From: Tipula vernalis
Taxonomy: Eukaryota; Arthropoda; Insecta; Diptera; Tipulidae
Direction: 5' to 3'
Length of the DNA stretch: 64,000 bases
Assembly: GCA_958295665.1 (NCBI GenBank)
Contig: OY282558.1
Span: 181,886,015-181,950,014 of the forward strand
The notes beneath the pieces were generated by a model. It had not been told where the DNA came from, did no database searches, and saw nothing but the letters and a program-made list of their open reading frames with translations. Position 1 is the stretch's first letter. Each line of letters opens with the position of its first letter. A program made the translations under genes and the position numbers. Shown here in pieces: positions 1 to 10,925 of this stretch.

Positions 1-985
1 AACCAAGTCAAAACCTGCTCAATCGCTATCACATCAGCCTGGTATAAGTTGCAGTAATCCCTGTAGTAGAGAGACAACACTACAGCTCCCACCTTGCGAC
101 TAGCTTAGAGTCATCCATGAAGAATTCCATAGCTTCGGTTTCCGATATTAACCTATTCCTATAAGTTTGTGTAATGTAATCTAGGTTCGCCAGCTCCTTC
201 TTTAGCAAACTACTTATCGTCGAGCGACCTGTCTGAAGACATTTCTACTCAGATACAGCTGTATTTGCCACCATATGTTTACGAAAAATGTCTATCGGAA
301 ATGATGGAACCTAACCTCTAAGGCGTGTGAGGGTGTCGTCCTTAGCACCGCGCATATAAGTAGACAGGTCGTTATTTGCACCTTCTCTATGTTATTCCTT
401 TGGGTTACTTGTCCAGAGCTGGCCATCACACTTTGACTCCATACATAAGTAGAGGCCTTCAGACCTCCCCTATTATCAATAGTTTTCCTGCAGGAGTACA
501 TAGCTATAGTAGCTTTATTTACTCTTTCAAAATTGTTAGGCTTCCAACTAAGCTTCGTCAGTAAAAACTAGTCTAGTGCCGTTTAAGATATGAAAGGAAA
601 CTATCGGGATTTTGTGTTTCTTATAAAGAGTACCAGCTCTATCTAGGACGGATTGATTCGCAGTCCCCATTTCGTAATGATTAAGAGCGCATTCTGCATT
701 AAGAATCGTGCATTAGTAGGTATTTTCTAGAGACAGCTGTCGGCACGACATCTGCATAAGCAATCATTTATGTACCCTTTCTCTCCTAAGAAAAGATTCC
801 CCGAGTTTAGAGTTGACAATTTTTCACGTTATTAATGGAGCCCGCAATATCGAAGAATGCTATCAAACAGAAATCTTGCGAGTAAAACGATTTCTCTATC
901 GTACGTACCACTTTATGCAGAACTGTGTCCACAGATCTCCCTTTCTAGTACGCATGTTGAGAGAATGCTTACTTACAGGACATTC
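1..985 (-). pseudogene. Decayed non-LTR retrotransposon: RT and start of RNase H
   Basis: Read on the minus strand this is the C-terminal half of an ORF2 protein of the R1/LOA/I type. From high to low coordinates I can read a QHAY-x-KGRS finger motif (about 985-935), the palm motif FFDIAGSINNV (about 860-815, normally FDIEGAFNNV), a damaged catalytic box YAD-VV (about 770) that has lost one residue by frameshift, the thumb, and the C-terminal signature ALRTTP-x3-ALEV (about 350-310). An RNase H remnant with a YQADVIAIEQVL-like motif follows (about 55-1). The spacing between the palm motif and the YADD box is too short, so about 100 residues are deleted. Stops and frameshifts are scattered throughout. 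It is a dead copy, and LOA-like is my best clade guess because of the RNase H. The element runs off the window start. Confidence 0.75.
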
Positions 986-1740
986 CGTTACTATGCAGTT
1001 CACACAGATGTCATCTGCATAGAAGAGAAGGAAGATTGGAATGCCTAAGAAGTTTCACTTTTCCGAAAGATTTATACCAACATCAGATTATAGAGTACCG
1101 TCGAGAGAGCATCTCCTTGTCGAGCAAAGGAGTTAATTGCCAAAAATCCCGAAAGCTTGTTCTCAACTTTAACACCACAATATTATTGTTTGACATAGAA
1201 ATAAAGCGCAGTGGATCGAGTCATATGCTTGTTTGAAATCCAGAAACACCTGGTGAAATTCACGACAAATGTACCTCTTAATATTTAGAAGGAATCATAT
1301 TCGCGAATATCCCGAAAGCTCACATTTTCCAATCACCAGGCGTTATTTCGGTTAGCTATATGAAATGAATAAGATCGAAAAGACAGTCCCAGAACATATA
1401 CCTCGATATATCAAGAGCTCCGAATTAATGCGATCAACCCCAATTGATAGGGTTCTCTTCAACCTCTGCACGTCTGTGATACAAATGTTGAACATTAAGT
1501 AGATCGGAAAAATGTTCATTCCGTGTGTCGAGTACTGCATTGATATTAACAAGGGTGTTTCGTCCCGGTTCCGGATGGCTGATGACGTAGGCCTGTATGT
1601 AGCAATCTTGTAATTCCTAATTCCTTTGAAGAAATAATGCGAATTATGTTCATTGCTAAGTTTTTTTTTATTTTGAAAATTTCGGCCTTCCACCACTCGC
1701 GATTTTTCCGTCTACACAAATTTTCTTTGTGGTTCTTCAA
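986..1740 (-). pseudogene. Second decayed non-LTR RT, abutting the first
   Basis: This is a separate antisense reverse transcriptase fragment of a different clade. From high to low coordinates it shows an endonuclease-RT linker ending in NEHFSDLLNVQ (about 1530-1490), then a gap, then palm motif A as VFLDFKQAYDSIH (about 1260-1220), then QGDALSTVLYNLM (about 1140-1100), then LLYADDICV (about 1022-1000). Motif order is correct for one RT, but the region between the linker and motif A is shortened and frames change repeatedly. The VFLDFKQAYDS and QGDALS style fits RTE- or L1-like elements; the exact clade is unsure. The downstream RT segment starts at about 985 with finger motifs again, so the two fragments are a junction of two elements and not one gene. 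Confidence 0.7.
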
Positions 1741-2278
1741 ACAAGCACCGCTTTGTTTGTCTGTGCGCGATTGTAAAACTATTTTGTGCGTATCTGTTTA
1801 TTATATGTTTTGCTCGATATCAAGAAGAAACTCTTCATCAACCCTCATCATTTTTGGGTTTGTGTTTCACAACATCGAAATTTTAAGAAACCTTTCAAAC
1901 ATAATTCACTTCGTCACACAGTAGTTGGATTCCACAATACTACCGCTGACAAGATCTTGGAATTGTTGTCTTATATCTTCATTCCCACAACTACACAGTT
2001 GAAGAATGGATGACGCGGGCCCATCCTTTCAAAATTAACACGTGGTCAATTTGACTTCGGAGAGTCTATGTTCTTGTGTTGATAGAACGTGCTAGTCACT
2101 GCAAGATCATGCACGATCGCAAAGCTCGTTTTCCTCTCACCATTATCGATCGCAATTTATTGTCGGGCGTCTAATTTTTGCCAGCTCTAACATTAAAGTC
2201 ACCAATCAAAATTCTGACGTGTTTAAGTTAAGATCTCGTCAGGTCAGGCAAATTGATGTAAAATGAGTCTGTAAATAA
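1741..2278. other. Gene-free stretch
   Basis: Short ORFs only, with no recognisable domain, RNA gene or repeat. It may hold upstream parts of the antisense element, but nothing can be aligned by eye. Confidence 0.5.
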
Positions 2279-2280
2279 TA

Positions 2281-2574
2281 GCTGCATTTCTTGACGCATA
2301 GTGATCCGGATCAGATCAAAATTCACATGTGAAGCAACAACAACATTTGGTCCAACATTCGTTTTGGATCACAAATGGTGATCTAAAAATAGTTGAACAA
2401 TATTTTGTAAAGCGACAAAGAATATAATGAATACAGTACGAGTATGAAGAGGCAGATTCAAAACGAAACGAGACAAAAAAATTAAATTTTGGTGTTTGTT
2501 TGTTTTACGCATTTTTGTGTCGTTTCATGAGACATGATCTGATCTGGATCAGAACAAACGTCAAGAAATGCGGC
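2281..2574. mobile_element. MITE with TA target duplication
   Basis: Imperfect terminal inverted repeats of about 37-39 bp bound this 294-bp stretch. The left end reads gctgcatttcttgacg and the right end cgtcaagaaatgcggc, followed inward on both sides by a gatccagatcagatc-like block. Both ends are flanked by TA (2279-2280 and 2575-2576), which points to the Tc1/mariner superfamily. The interior has no coding potential, so it is non-autonomous. Confidence 0.75.
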
Positions 2575-2576
2575 TA

Positions 2577-3432
2577 ATGTTACATCAAAATGTCTTGATA
2601 ATTAAAAAAAACTGACAAGGAAAACCCGGTCTCATCGAGAATAAGTCTTCGCATCATTTAAAGTAATTTATTATTAAGAACACTGTAGTTTTAAATTTTA
2701 ATAACTTTGAAAGCGAATTTCTGGTTTTACTTGAAAATTACTAAAGAATATTGCGTTCTCGGGTCGCATCCCTTGCTTCACTGACACTTTATGGATTCCA
2801 TTAACTAAAGTTTCAAACTAACTTTAGTTTCATCGTAATATCTCTTACGTAACGTTAATTTCAATCCAATTTGAAATCAATTTGACACAATTTTTCCCAG
2901 TTCATCGCATTTTAATGTGATTAGCGCTAGTAGAATGTGATTACTAATCAACTACCGGCGTACGTACGTATCCAAATGTAGAAAATTTGAATATCTCGTA
3001 TAGAAGTTTATAAATGTACGTACATATGTACGTATGTATATCATCTTCAACTCTAATTCAGGCCAAATAGGAAAGAACTTGGTTCTCACATGTACATATG
3101 TACGATAGAAATGGAATTCTAAAAAATCATTTTTAGATTAAGTTCTGGAATATGGCCAATTGTTTGAATACAATGGAAAGGGATTCTAGAACGAAATTTC
3201 AGCAAATACGTTGACAATTTACGCTACTAAAATGTGAACGGCAAGCAGCTCAATCTTGACTTAATGGTGTTGGTATAACTTTTCCTTGGTATTCGAAAAT
3301 GTTATGTGCTGTGCGTATTTCAGACAACTATTTATTTAATTGACGCTAAATTCATCGGACCTACTGTACAGAGCTCGAATAAAGGACATATTAAGACAAA
3401 AGAGAGGCAGATATCTCGAATAAATGTAAGAA
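2577..3432. other. Gene-free stretch with CATATG/GTAC palindromes
   Basis: No ORF with recognisable similarity. The notable part is 3016-3039, a run of overlapping palindromes built from gtacgtacatatgtacgtat, with a related acatgtacatatgtacg at about 3089-3105. Such palindromic runs are common in dipteran non-coding DNA. Confidence 0.5.
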
Positions 3433-5118
3433 TTGCTTATAAATGAAGAGTTGATCAATGTTTATAATGAGTCTAATACGTCATTAGCTTATGATAATTT
3501 GATAAATATTTTTAGAGGTCATCTTACTAGATGTACTAGGTTAGTCTCAGTTAATAAAACAGTCAAGCTTAAGCCATGGATGTCTGATAATTTATTAAGA
3601 GATACATATATATAAAAGGAATAGAACATGCCACCTAAGTAGCGAAAAAGTTTCTCCAACAATAATAGGCTAGCTAACTGTAGCCGCAAACTGTGATATG
3701 CTAAATCTTAAAATGATGGGGATTATGCTCATAAAAACGGGCAAACTGTGATTCATATAATTGGTGAGCATCCTGGGGTCCTGAAATCAGAAATTAATGG
3801 TCATAAATGATGTTACTATTTCGGATCATGTAGCTAATGAATTTAATGATTTTTGGATGCGTATAGGGAACTCCAATTGTCCGACTGTAATGGATTAGTT
3901 GGAAAGAAATCGAATAGTTACCGAGCATCAGTATGTTATGAATAGTTGTTATTTCTTACCTGTTTCTACAGGGAAACTGTATAATATTAACTCCTTAAAA
4001 AATAAATCGTCTCCTGTTGTTAAAAAAATGGCTTGCTACCTTGTGGGCGTCTTGTTTTTATCTTTAACTCAAGTGTAGAAACAGCAGTTTTTCCTGCAGC
4101 CTTGAAAAGAGCTGTTGTTATTCTTATATTTAAGAAAAGTTATGAAACTTCTCTAAATAACTATCGACCAATATCTCTTTTTTCCATCTTTCAGGATTGT
4201 TGATTTCTTGGATAAAAATGAATTTTTATCTTCGAAACAATTTAGATTTCGTAAGCGATTTTAGAGTTTCTGGAACAGAAAAGTGATAGCTTTGATCGAG
4301 GATCTAAGGCTTCAGCAATGTTTGTTGACTTAACCAAAGCCTTTGATAGAGTTGATCATAGAATTCTCCGATTAAAACTTATTGTTGCGGGTTTCGTGGA
4401 ATGATACACAAATGGCTTTGTGATTATCTAAGTGATCGAACTCAAATAGTCCCTGTCAATAATCTAATGAGCAAAGAACTGTATATTAGGGTTGAAGTTC
4501 TTCAGGTTCGGTGTTGGGGCGGTTGCTCTTTCTGGTTTAAAAAGAATGAAATCTTCAACCTGAATTTTTGTGGTACCTCACTGCGTTTGCTTATGATCTT
4601 TCATTTGTTTACGCTGGCATCAAAAATCATGCGAACCTAACTGATATTTACGACTTAGTTGTGCTAGCGATTTGGTTGGAAGCCCATAATTTGATTTTCA
4701 GCGACAAAACTAAAGTTATGCATTTCAGGGATAGCCAGAGATTCCAAATAGCGATTATCTCTTGCTTCACCATAAGTTCGTTTAATGAAATTAGATATTT
4801 GGGAGGAGTTACGATCGATGATAACCTTAACTGGAAGGCGCACATTGAAGGCCTTAAGTCAAGGATTTTATTGATTTCCAGGAAAATGTACGTTTTCTGA
4901 AATAGCTTTACTTTGCCCTGGTATGTTTAGTATGTTGGGGTATGTTTAGTATGTTGGGGCGCCTCTTGTAAAACTCTATTATATCCTTTGTACGTGCGAC
5001 AGAAACATATTTTGCGACTAATCACTTTTGAATCATTGCAACCATCAGAGGCTTTACAACGCATGGAATGTTTTCAAGGTCTTAAAGCTTTTTTATATCG
5101 TCAATGGGAACAACTTTG
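3433..5118 (+). pseudogene. Decayed non-LTR reverse transcriptase (Jockey/CR1 group)
   Basis: A broken sense-strand RT, readable in pieces across all three frames. An endonuclease-RT linker of the NEAYDNFLNIF type ending in KPWMSDNLL lies at 3433-3590. After a gap come the finger motif NNYRPISLFS (about 4155-4190), FLSSKQFRFRK (about 4225-4255), palm motif A as FVDLTKAFDRVDH (about 4322-4362), and a loop ending in YLSDRTQIV (about 4425-4455). The region that should hold PQGSVLGP is distorted (about 4500), followed by a weak FADDLS-like box (about 4580) and the thumb with RYLGGVTIDDNLNWK (about 4795-4835). The C-terminal LYVRQKHILRLIT-like block sits at about 4985-5030. There are many stops. 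A 20-bp duplication at 4920-4959 lies in the C-terminal part. Confidence 0.75.
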
Positions 5119-5184
5119 ATCGTGTCCAATTTCTGTGCGAAATAATTTGTTTGTGATAAATTAATGTTAAACTGTAAACGCAAC

Positions 5185-5455
5185 CAAATTATCACAGCAC
5201 CGGTGTGTTATAATTTTGACTTGTCCGTAATAATTCTTGTTGCTTTGCCGGTGAAATTAACAAAATAAGTTTTATATAATTTAATTTAATGTTATTTATA
5301 TAATATAATATGTTCCAGCATTTTCTAGTTTCCAGCATTTTGTGAACAATATCACAAACTGTGGATCTTGACATGTTCATTGCTGCACCTACAATTCTAT
5401 AACTAGTCCCACTTGCCAGCCACAGCAAAAATATCATTAGTTCCATTTCCGGTCC
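5185..5455 (-). pseudogene. PIF/Harbinger transposase N-terminal HTH fragment
   Basis: The minus-strand reading contains LASGTSYRIVGAAMNMSRST followed by VCDIVHKM (about 5425-5330). This is the helix-turn-helix pattern that precedes the DDE domain in Harbinger transposases (G-x-SYR-x3-x-MN-x-S-x-STV). No catalytic DDE residues follow, and the frame runs into AT-rich sequence, so it is a truncated fragment. It may be related to the Harbinger transposase at the right edge of the window, but the two do not overlap in domain content and cannot be compared. Confidence 0.6.
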
Positions 5456-5459
5456 CCAA

Positions 5460-6589
5460 CCATGCTTTTTGTTGGACTAGAATATGCTAATAGCGATGAA
5501 AGTATTAAACGATATCCTTAAATGCATTCTCGTCACAGGATCATTATAACTAAGTATTGAATTAATAATACTGTTTGTTGAGGGAATTGTGTACACATTA
5601 TTGGTTGCTGCAAAGAATGAATTTTGTTGATATTTATAAATACTAGAGAGCAATACCTAACATACATACCTGTAAGTTTAAATGTATCATACCTGGGAGT
5701 TTGGGAGATCCATTATTAAAGGTCGCGCAAAGTTCGGTGTTCTTCTCATTAAACACATGTAACCCGAAATTAATAGAAATAATACCAGATTTGAATCAAA
5801 TTCTGGATTTCATACACTTTTAAATAACTCTCTACGTAAAATTTGGCGTTTGTTTTATTTCCAAATGTCAATTTTATTATGTCAAAATTATTTCAGTATT
5901 CGGACAGCAAATGAACTTATTTCAAATATGGAAGAGAAAATTATTTTACTAGTGTCAAATTTATCACAAAAAAATTATTTCGCACAGAAATCGGACACGT
6001 CCTTTGTCAATTATTCTGTTTCTGATCTTCGTTTAAATTTTACATTTATAAAGTATATCCCCAATGTTAATGTAGAGTTTCGTAAACGTTTTTTAACAAC
6101 TTTGAAATACGAGCGTGCAGCAAAATTAGGAACTCGGTTATTTTTAACCTTTCTTCATAATCGGTTAAGAAATAACCGATTTCCAACCTAATTGATCAAA
6201 TTACAGAATTTTTTCTAAATACCATTTTAAAATCTCATTTCCATCCTGCATGCTAAATTTCATCATAATCGGTTAAGAAATACGGTTCCTTTCTAATTGG
6301 CCTGAATTTGACTTGAAAATGCTTTACAGTCAATGATTTTTTTCTCTATCTCGATATTTTTTTTCGGTACCTTCAATTTTTCTTATAACTTGCATTCTGT
6401 TTCTCGATAATTTTGTAACTCGAACTTTGTATAATACGACTAATTCTATTACGCGTTTTCTTTTAAATTACGTTCCATAATGTCGATCTCACTTTTACCG
6501 TTAGGCAGAAACGTATATGTAAATATAAAGCAGAAATGTAACGTTCATGATAATTCGGTGATTATTAACAGAATTTATTAATTTGTTGA
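5460..6589. other. Mostly gene-free; one unassigned ORF
   Basis: An ATG-to-stop ORF of 113 codons (5850-6191, plus strand) has no motif I recognise and no flanking splice or promoter signal that makes it convincing. Near its end and just after it (6150-6290) the phrase ataatcggttaagaaata occurs twice. I see nothing else. Confidence 0.35.
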
Positions 6590-7089
6590 TCAATTTCATG
6601 CAAAACAGGAATTTGAGGTTTAAAATTCGAAGCATATTTATTTCTCTGGTTAAGGGATACCTTAATAGCTTGATGGATGGGGGAATTTAATCGGCTAATT
6701 AGTGAACTATCACATCTTGAGTCCAAATCTCTTGAGAATTGCCGTTAATGGCCTTTTATCAATTTCATGCAAAATCGCAATTTAAAGTGAAAAATTCGCA
6801 GCACATTTATTTCTTTGGTTAGGGGATACCTTCATAGCTTGATGGATGGGGAATTTAATCGGCTATTTCGTGAACTATCACACTTGAGTCCAAATCTCTG
6901 AAAATGGCCGTCAATGCCTTTTGTCAATTTCATGCAAAATCGCAATTTAAAGTTAAAAATTCAAAGCACATTTATTTCTCTGGTTAGGGGATACCTTCAT
7001 AGCTTGACGGATGGAAAATTTAATCGACTATTGCGCGAACTATCACAACTTGAGTCCAAATCTCTGGCAATGGCCGTTGATCGTAGTGA
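6590..7089 (+). repeat. Tandem triplication of about 165 bp inside the Tigger gene
   Basis: Three diverged head-to-tail copies start with tcaatttcatgcaaaa at 6590, 6759 and 6924 (periods 169 and 165 bp). Each holds the phrases ggttaggggataccttcata, ttgatggatgg and gagtccaaatctct. Copies 1 and 2 carry indels that break the frame. Copy 3 reads straight on into the transposase, so it is the functional-like copy and the others are duplications of it. Confidence 0.85.
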
Positions 7090-7692
7090 TGTGGACACTG
7101 CTTTAACACATAATTGGGTTACAAATAATTTCCCTTGTTTCATTAAAGAGTATGTTGTACAACATGTATTTAATGCTGACGAGATAGCACTATTTTTCAA
7201 GTGCTTTCAAAAACTTACACTTTCATAAAAGAAACATGTCATGGAGGCAAGTATTTGAAACAATGTTCAACAATGATCGGGACTGAGAAGTGGTCTTTAA
7301 CTTATCATGGGAAAAAGTAAGAAACCCCGCTGTTTTAAAAGTATGAAGTCGTTACCAGTAATTTGACTTCGATAATTTTAGGAAAGTGGGTATGCGATTT
7401 AGACAAGAAATTTACGAAAAAAATCAAAAATTTTTGATTTTTCTAGATACATAATTGTAAATCCTAAAAACTTGCAAACGAAATTAAAATCCATCAATTT
7501 ACAGTTTTTACCGCCAAATAATACGTCTGAAATACAACCCCTTATTCTTGGAATAATCAAAGATATCAAGCATCATTACAGAAACCAATTGGTGCATAAA
7601 CAATTTCAAGAAATGGAAAATTTTTCGAGCGATCGCATTGACGACAACATACGATTTTGACTGCAATCAATATTTTGGCGAATGTATTGTTA

Positions 7693-8399
7693 TGGCTGTA
7701 TGATACTCACTTTTTTTCCCACTTTTTCAGTGACTAGTTAAGACAAACGGAGTGAGATAAAAAATAAATATACAAAATATTTGTGAGAGTGAGTGTATAC
7801 ACCATAGATTTGGAAAAAATATAGAAACGTCAAAAAAAAAGTGGTAGCTCAACTTTTCTAGCAGTTAATCGAGCAATTATAGCAAAAAAAGAATTGGATT
7901 TGATTCTTTTTTTTGACATTACATACTTTTTTCTGACATTTCCGAAATATTAGAGAAAATATTTGTATTTTGTATACCAAAGAGAATTTATTTGTTTATT
8001 TTTAAAATAAATTTAGTAAACAATTTTTCCATTTTTGTTCGCCATTATTGTTATGATTTTTTCCCCCTTTTTTAGATTTTTCTTTTGATACTGAAATACA
8101 ATTTTGGGTTTGCATTGTTAATTGTTTGCCAAAATATTTGAAACGTGCATTTTTTTGTAAATATAAAAATTAACTTAACATATAAATTATTTCGTTTCAA
8201 TTAATTGCGGCAGCTAATGCAAATTAATTCAATAATATGGTCCAACACAAAAAAAATGTTGATTCTATTTACAAATTTTGTTTATCCGAAACTTCAAAAT
8301 ATTTGCCTATAGTATTGTCTACACTACCCTTCTCTGTTTCGCTTTACTAGTTTTGCAGCACTTTATTGTACTTGAAAAAAAGTGAGTATCATATAGCCA
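7693..8399. mobile_element. MITE, PIF/Harbinger-like, with TTA duplication
   Basis: The ends are inverted repeats: tggctgtatgatactcac on the left and gtgagtatcatatagcca on the right, each continuing into an A/T run. The 3-bp target duplication TTA sits at 7690-7692 and 8400-8402. A TWA duplication is the known preference of PIF/Harbinger transposases. There is no ORF of note inside. It lies in the Tigger transposase gene, so it is younger than that gene. Confidence 0.8.
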
Positions 8400-8807
8400 T
8401 TAACAAAAGTAGAGCACTCAACCATTCAGCATTATTTTCAAAAGATTGGTTTCATACTAAATGATGAACACAATATTCCATTGAATGTACTTAAACAAAG
8501 AATTCTAGAAACCAGGGAATTTAACAGTGAAATTCAGCAGATGGAACAAAATTTTCGGTCGATTAATTCCGAAATTGAATTTGAAGAGTATTGTGTTGTG
8601 TATAATGTTGTGCTCGTTTATGGAATATTATTAGATTCAGATATTGTCGAAGCAATGGTCAGCCAAAAAGAGGATGAAACAGTAACCTCTACTGAAGAAA
8701 TGGAATTAGAAACAGAATCCTTGTCTGAACAGGTAGATTCGCAAGTCGTGAACAAGATTTTGAAACGGTTAATGGCCGATTTATTGACGAGTTGGACAGA
8801 TGTATAA

Positions 8808-9199
8808 AGAAAATAAAAATTACACGTTGCTACGTCTAATCAATTATGTCAATTAATATTTTTAAGTTAAGTAGGCACTCAGAACACCTGAAGCTTAATA
8901 ATTATTTAGCGCTAAGGTGGCGATTCACGACCAATTTAATCGTTCGATTATTTGACAGCTAAAATATGTCAGACTCTTTTGAGTGTTAAGGAAAATAAAC
9001 AAAATTGTATATGAAACTATCGTTAAATGTTTTAAAATAACTTAATTTTAATAAAAATGAACCTCCAAAAAATGATCGGTTTAGCTTAAAATAAGATTAA
9101 ACAAAAACATTTTAATTAAATTTTTATTATAAAATATTTGATAATGTCTGTTATAATTAAAATAAATTATATCGTCGGCTTGCTGCAATAGTGACACAA
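8808..9199. other. Gene-free stretch
   Basis: AT-rich flank between the Tigger gene and the DUF7869-like fragment. The phrase atatcgtcggcttgctgcaa at 9169-9188 recurs inverted near 17470-17490. Nothing else is recognised. Confidence 0.45.
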
Positions 9200-9306
9200 G
9201 TCCAAAATTGCCAATTTTGAGCTATTCGAACAAAAATGCGTTAAATCTAACAATCTTTTATCTGTATGCTGTTCGAACTCTAAACATCACATCAATCATA
9301 CATCAA
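9200..9306 (+). pseudogene. DUF7869-like gene, 5' fragment before the I-like insertion
   Basis: The frame ending at 9306 reads SNKNALNLTIFYLYAVRTLN then ITSIIHQ, and continues without loss into the sequence that resumes at 14747 (NLIKGHTQNEGD). This matches the order expected in DUF7869-type proteins, where a GQNKN-like motif precedes FYLYAVRTL and a GHT/D/H motif; the DNCGGQ part seems deleted here. The I-like element used the end of this fragment as its target. Family recognition is from memory. Confidence 0.5.
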
Positions 9307-9340
9307 CAGACCGTGTTTAACATCCAAGCGATTAAGACGT
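9307..9340 (+). promoter_or_regulatory. Internal promoter of the I-like element with a DPE
   Basis: I-, Jockey- and F-type elements are transcribed from an internal promoter that begins at the first base and relies on a downstream promoter element (consensus RGWYVT at +28 to +33). If +1 is the A of the initial CAG (9308), the sequence AGACGT lies exactly at +28 to +33 (9335-9340) and fits the consensus at all six positions. There is no TATA box upstream, as expected for such elements. Confidence 0.6.
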
Positions 9341-9494
9341 AATCGAAATAGTGTTAAAGTTTTTCAAAGTGAATTTAAGTGTTAGTGAAATATAGTGGTA
9401 TTTTTAGTTAATTAAATTAAATATAGCTTTTTATTATAAAGGAAAGACAAAAAAAAAAAAAAAAACTTTTTTGATTGAAGAAAAGACGTGAGTA

Positions 9495-10925
9495 GTGGTA
9501 CTCCATTTAATGGAGGACGCTAAGGCGTCATTAAGTGAAATAAAAAATAACTCAAAAAAATGTGCCAAAAAATATAACAAAAACAATCGAAGTGAATTAA
9601 TTAAAAGAATAAAACATGAAAATAAATTAATAAGAAATATAATTAACCCGAAACATAAAAATAAACTCGTTAAACAAATCGCATATAACCAACCCAAAAT
9701 GGCGGACACTGCAATGGACGAAGATGCTGTCGATAATCAAGATTTTAAGGGCTTCGAACCGGATCCCAAAAAATCAAAATTAGAAGAGGAACAAATAAAA
9801 CAATCTGAAGATATAAATAATAATTATAAAAATAACAAATATATGCCGGGTGATAGTGGACCATATTACGTAATCATAGAGAAAAAAGGAATTGAAGATA
9901 TTGTGATTGCAGAAAAATTAAATTCCTTAAATTTTGGAAAAATACTAAAAGTTCAACAATATGGAAAAAACAGGGTTAAAGTACAAACCAGAGAGTTGGA
10001 AACTGCAAATAAAATATTAAAGAGTGTAGATCTAGAAAAAATTCATCATTGCAGAGCGTACGTAACCAACTTTATGATTGAATCTATTGGATACATCAAC
10101 AAAATACCAACACACGTAGAAATAGAAAATTTAAAAAACAACATTACATCAAATACAAAAATATCAAAAATAGAAAGAATCACCAGATGGGACCACCAAG
10201 ATAAAAAAGTCGCACCTTCAACAGCGATTAAAATAACTTTCAGATCTACTACATTACCGGATAATATCACGATATATGAAGTCAGAAGAAGAGTCACCTA
10301 TTTCATCCCAAAACCTATGATATGCAAAAAATGCTTACTATATGGACACTCACAAAAGAATTGCCGCGGTACACAAAAATGCACTAATTGCGCTGAGCCA
10401 AATCATGTAAAAATTAATTGTAAAAATGAAACAAAATGCTATTATTGTGGGGAAAACCATATAACTAATAATTACTTGTGCGAAGAATTTAAAAATCAAA
10501 AGAAAATTAAATATTTAATGATAACAAAAAAAATAGCATTTAGAGAAGCAAGAAATATAGTAAAACCACTAAAATTAAAAGATTTCGACATCAATAAAGA
10601 AAATTTCCCCAGATTACCTAATAATAATCAAGAAATAGAAAATATAAAAGAAGAAATGAAATTAATCAGAGAAAAGTTACAAATAGAAAACCAAAAATTA
10701 AAAACGGAAATCAATGAAATAAGCAACAATTTAATTGAAGTTATAAAAATAAATCGCACAATCCAAACTACAACACAAAGCTACTTAAATCCAAATTCAA
10801 ACGAGCAACAAGACGTTATACTAACGGAACTACTACAACAACTACTAAATATGGATAAAATAATAAACAACACACACAAACAATACCAAAAAATCAACCA
10901 AAATGATGCCGAATCAAATCAATAA
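9495..10925 (+). CDS. ORF1 (gag-like, three CCHC knuckles) of the I-like element
   Basis: An intact ORF of up to 476 codons. The first ATG is at 9495; an ATG at 9510 (MEDAKAS) is equally possible. The N-terminal third is Lys/Asn-rich. The middle looks like the RRM-like/PRE_C2HC region of I and Jockey gags (residues about 120-270). Residues about 277-325 carry three zinc knuckles: C-x2-C-x4-H-x4-C twice and a variant C-x2-C-x3-H-x6-C. The C-terminal 90 residues are predicted coiled coil (IENIKEEMKLIREKLQIENQ). Its role would be RNA binding and RNP assembly for retrotransposition. The stop overlaps the ORF2 start by 23 bp in another frame, so ORF2 is probably made by reinitiation. Confidence 0.88.
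   Translation: MVLHLMEDAKASLSEIKNNSKKCAKKYNKNNRSELIKRIKHENKLIRNIINPKHKNKLVKQIAYNQPKMADTAMDEDAVDNQDFKGFEPDPKKSKLEEEQIKQSEDINNNYKNNKYMPGDSGPYYVIIEKKGIEDIVIAEKLNSLNFGKILKVQQYGKNRVKVQTRELETANKILKSVDLEKIHHCRAYVTNFMIESIGYINKIPTHVEIENLKNNITSNTKISKIERITRWDHQDKKVAPSTAIKITFRSTTLPDNITIYEVRRRVTYFIPKPMICKKCLLYGHSQKNCRGTQKCTNCAEPNHVKINCKNETKCYYCGENHITNNYLCEEFKNQKKIKYLMITKKIAFREARNIVKPLKLKDFDINKENFPRLPNNNQEIENIKEEMKLIREKLQIENQKLKTEINEISNNLIEVIKINRTIQTTTQSYLNPNSNEQQDVILTELLQQLLNMDKIINNTHKQYQKINQNDAESNQ

Larger units (their letters stand above)
6590..8807 (+). pseudogene. pogo/Tigger-type transposase, interrupted
   Basis: The gene reads through a pre-catalytic part (6924-7140), then VFNADEIALFFKC around the first catalytic Asp (about 7168-7205). 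A decayed stretch with GKSKKPRCFK-like residues follows (about 7300-7345), then the region of the second Asp near 7440, and LPPNNTSEIQPL(I)LGIIK (about 7512-7560), where the usual Tigger signature is TS-x-x-QPLD-x-G; the D of QPLD is replaced by I. The C-terminal segment resumes at 8403 and ends at 8807 with an acidic tail (SQKEDETVTSTEEMELE). The 707-bp insert at 7693-8399 splits it, and taking out the insert plus one TTA copy leaves a continuous reading frame across the junction. Frameshifts near 7230-7470 show it is inactive. The family assignment is by motif only. Confidence 0.75.
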
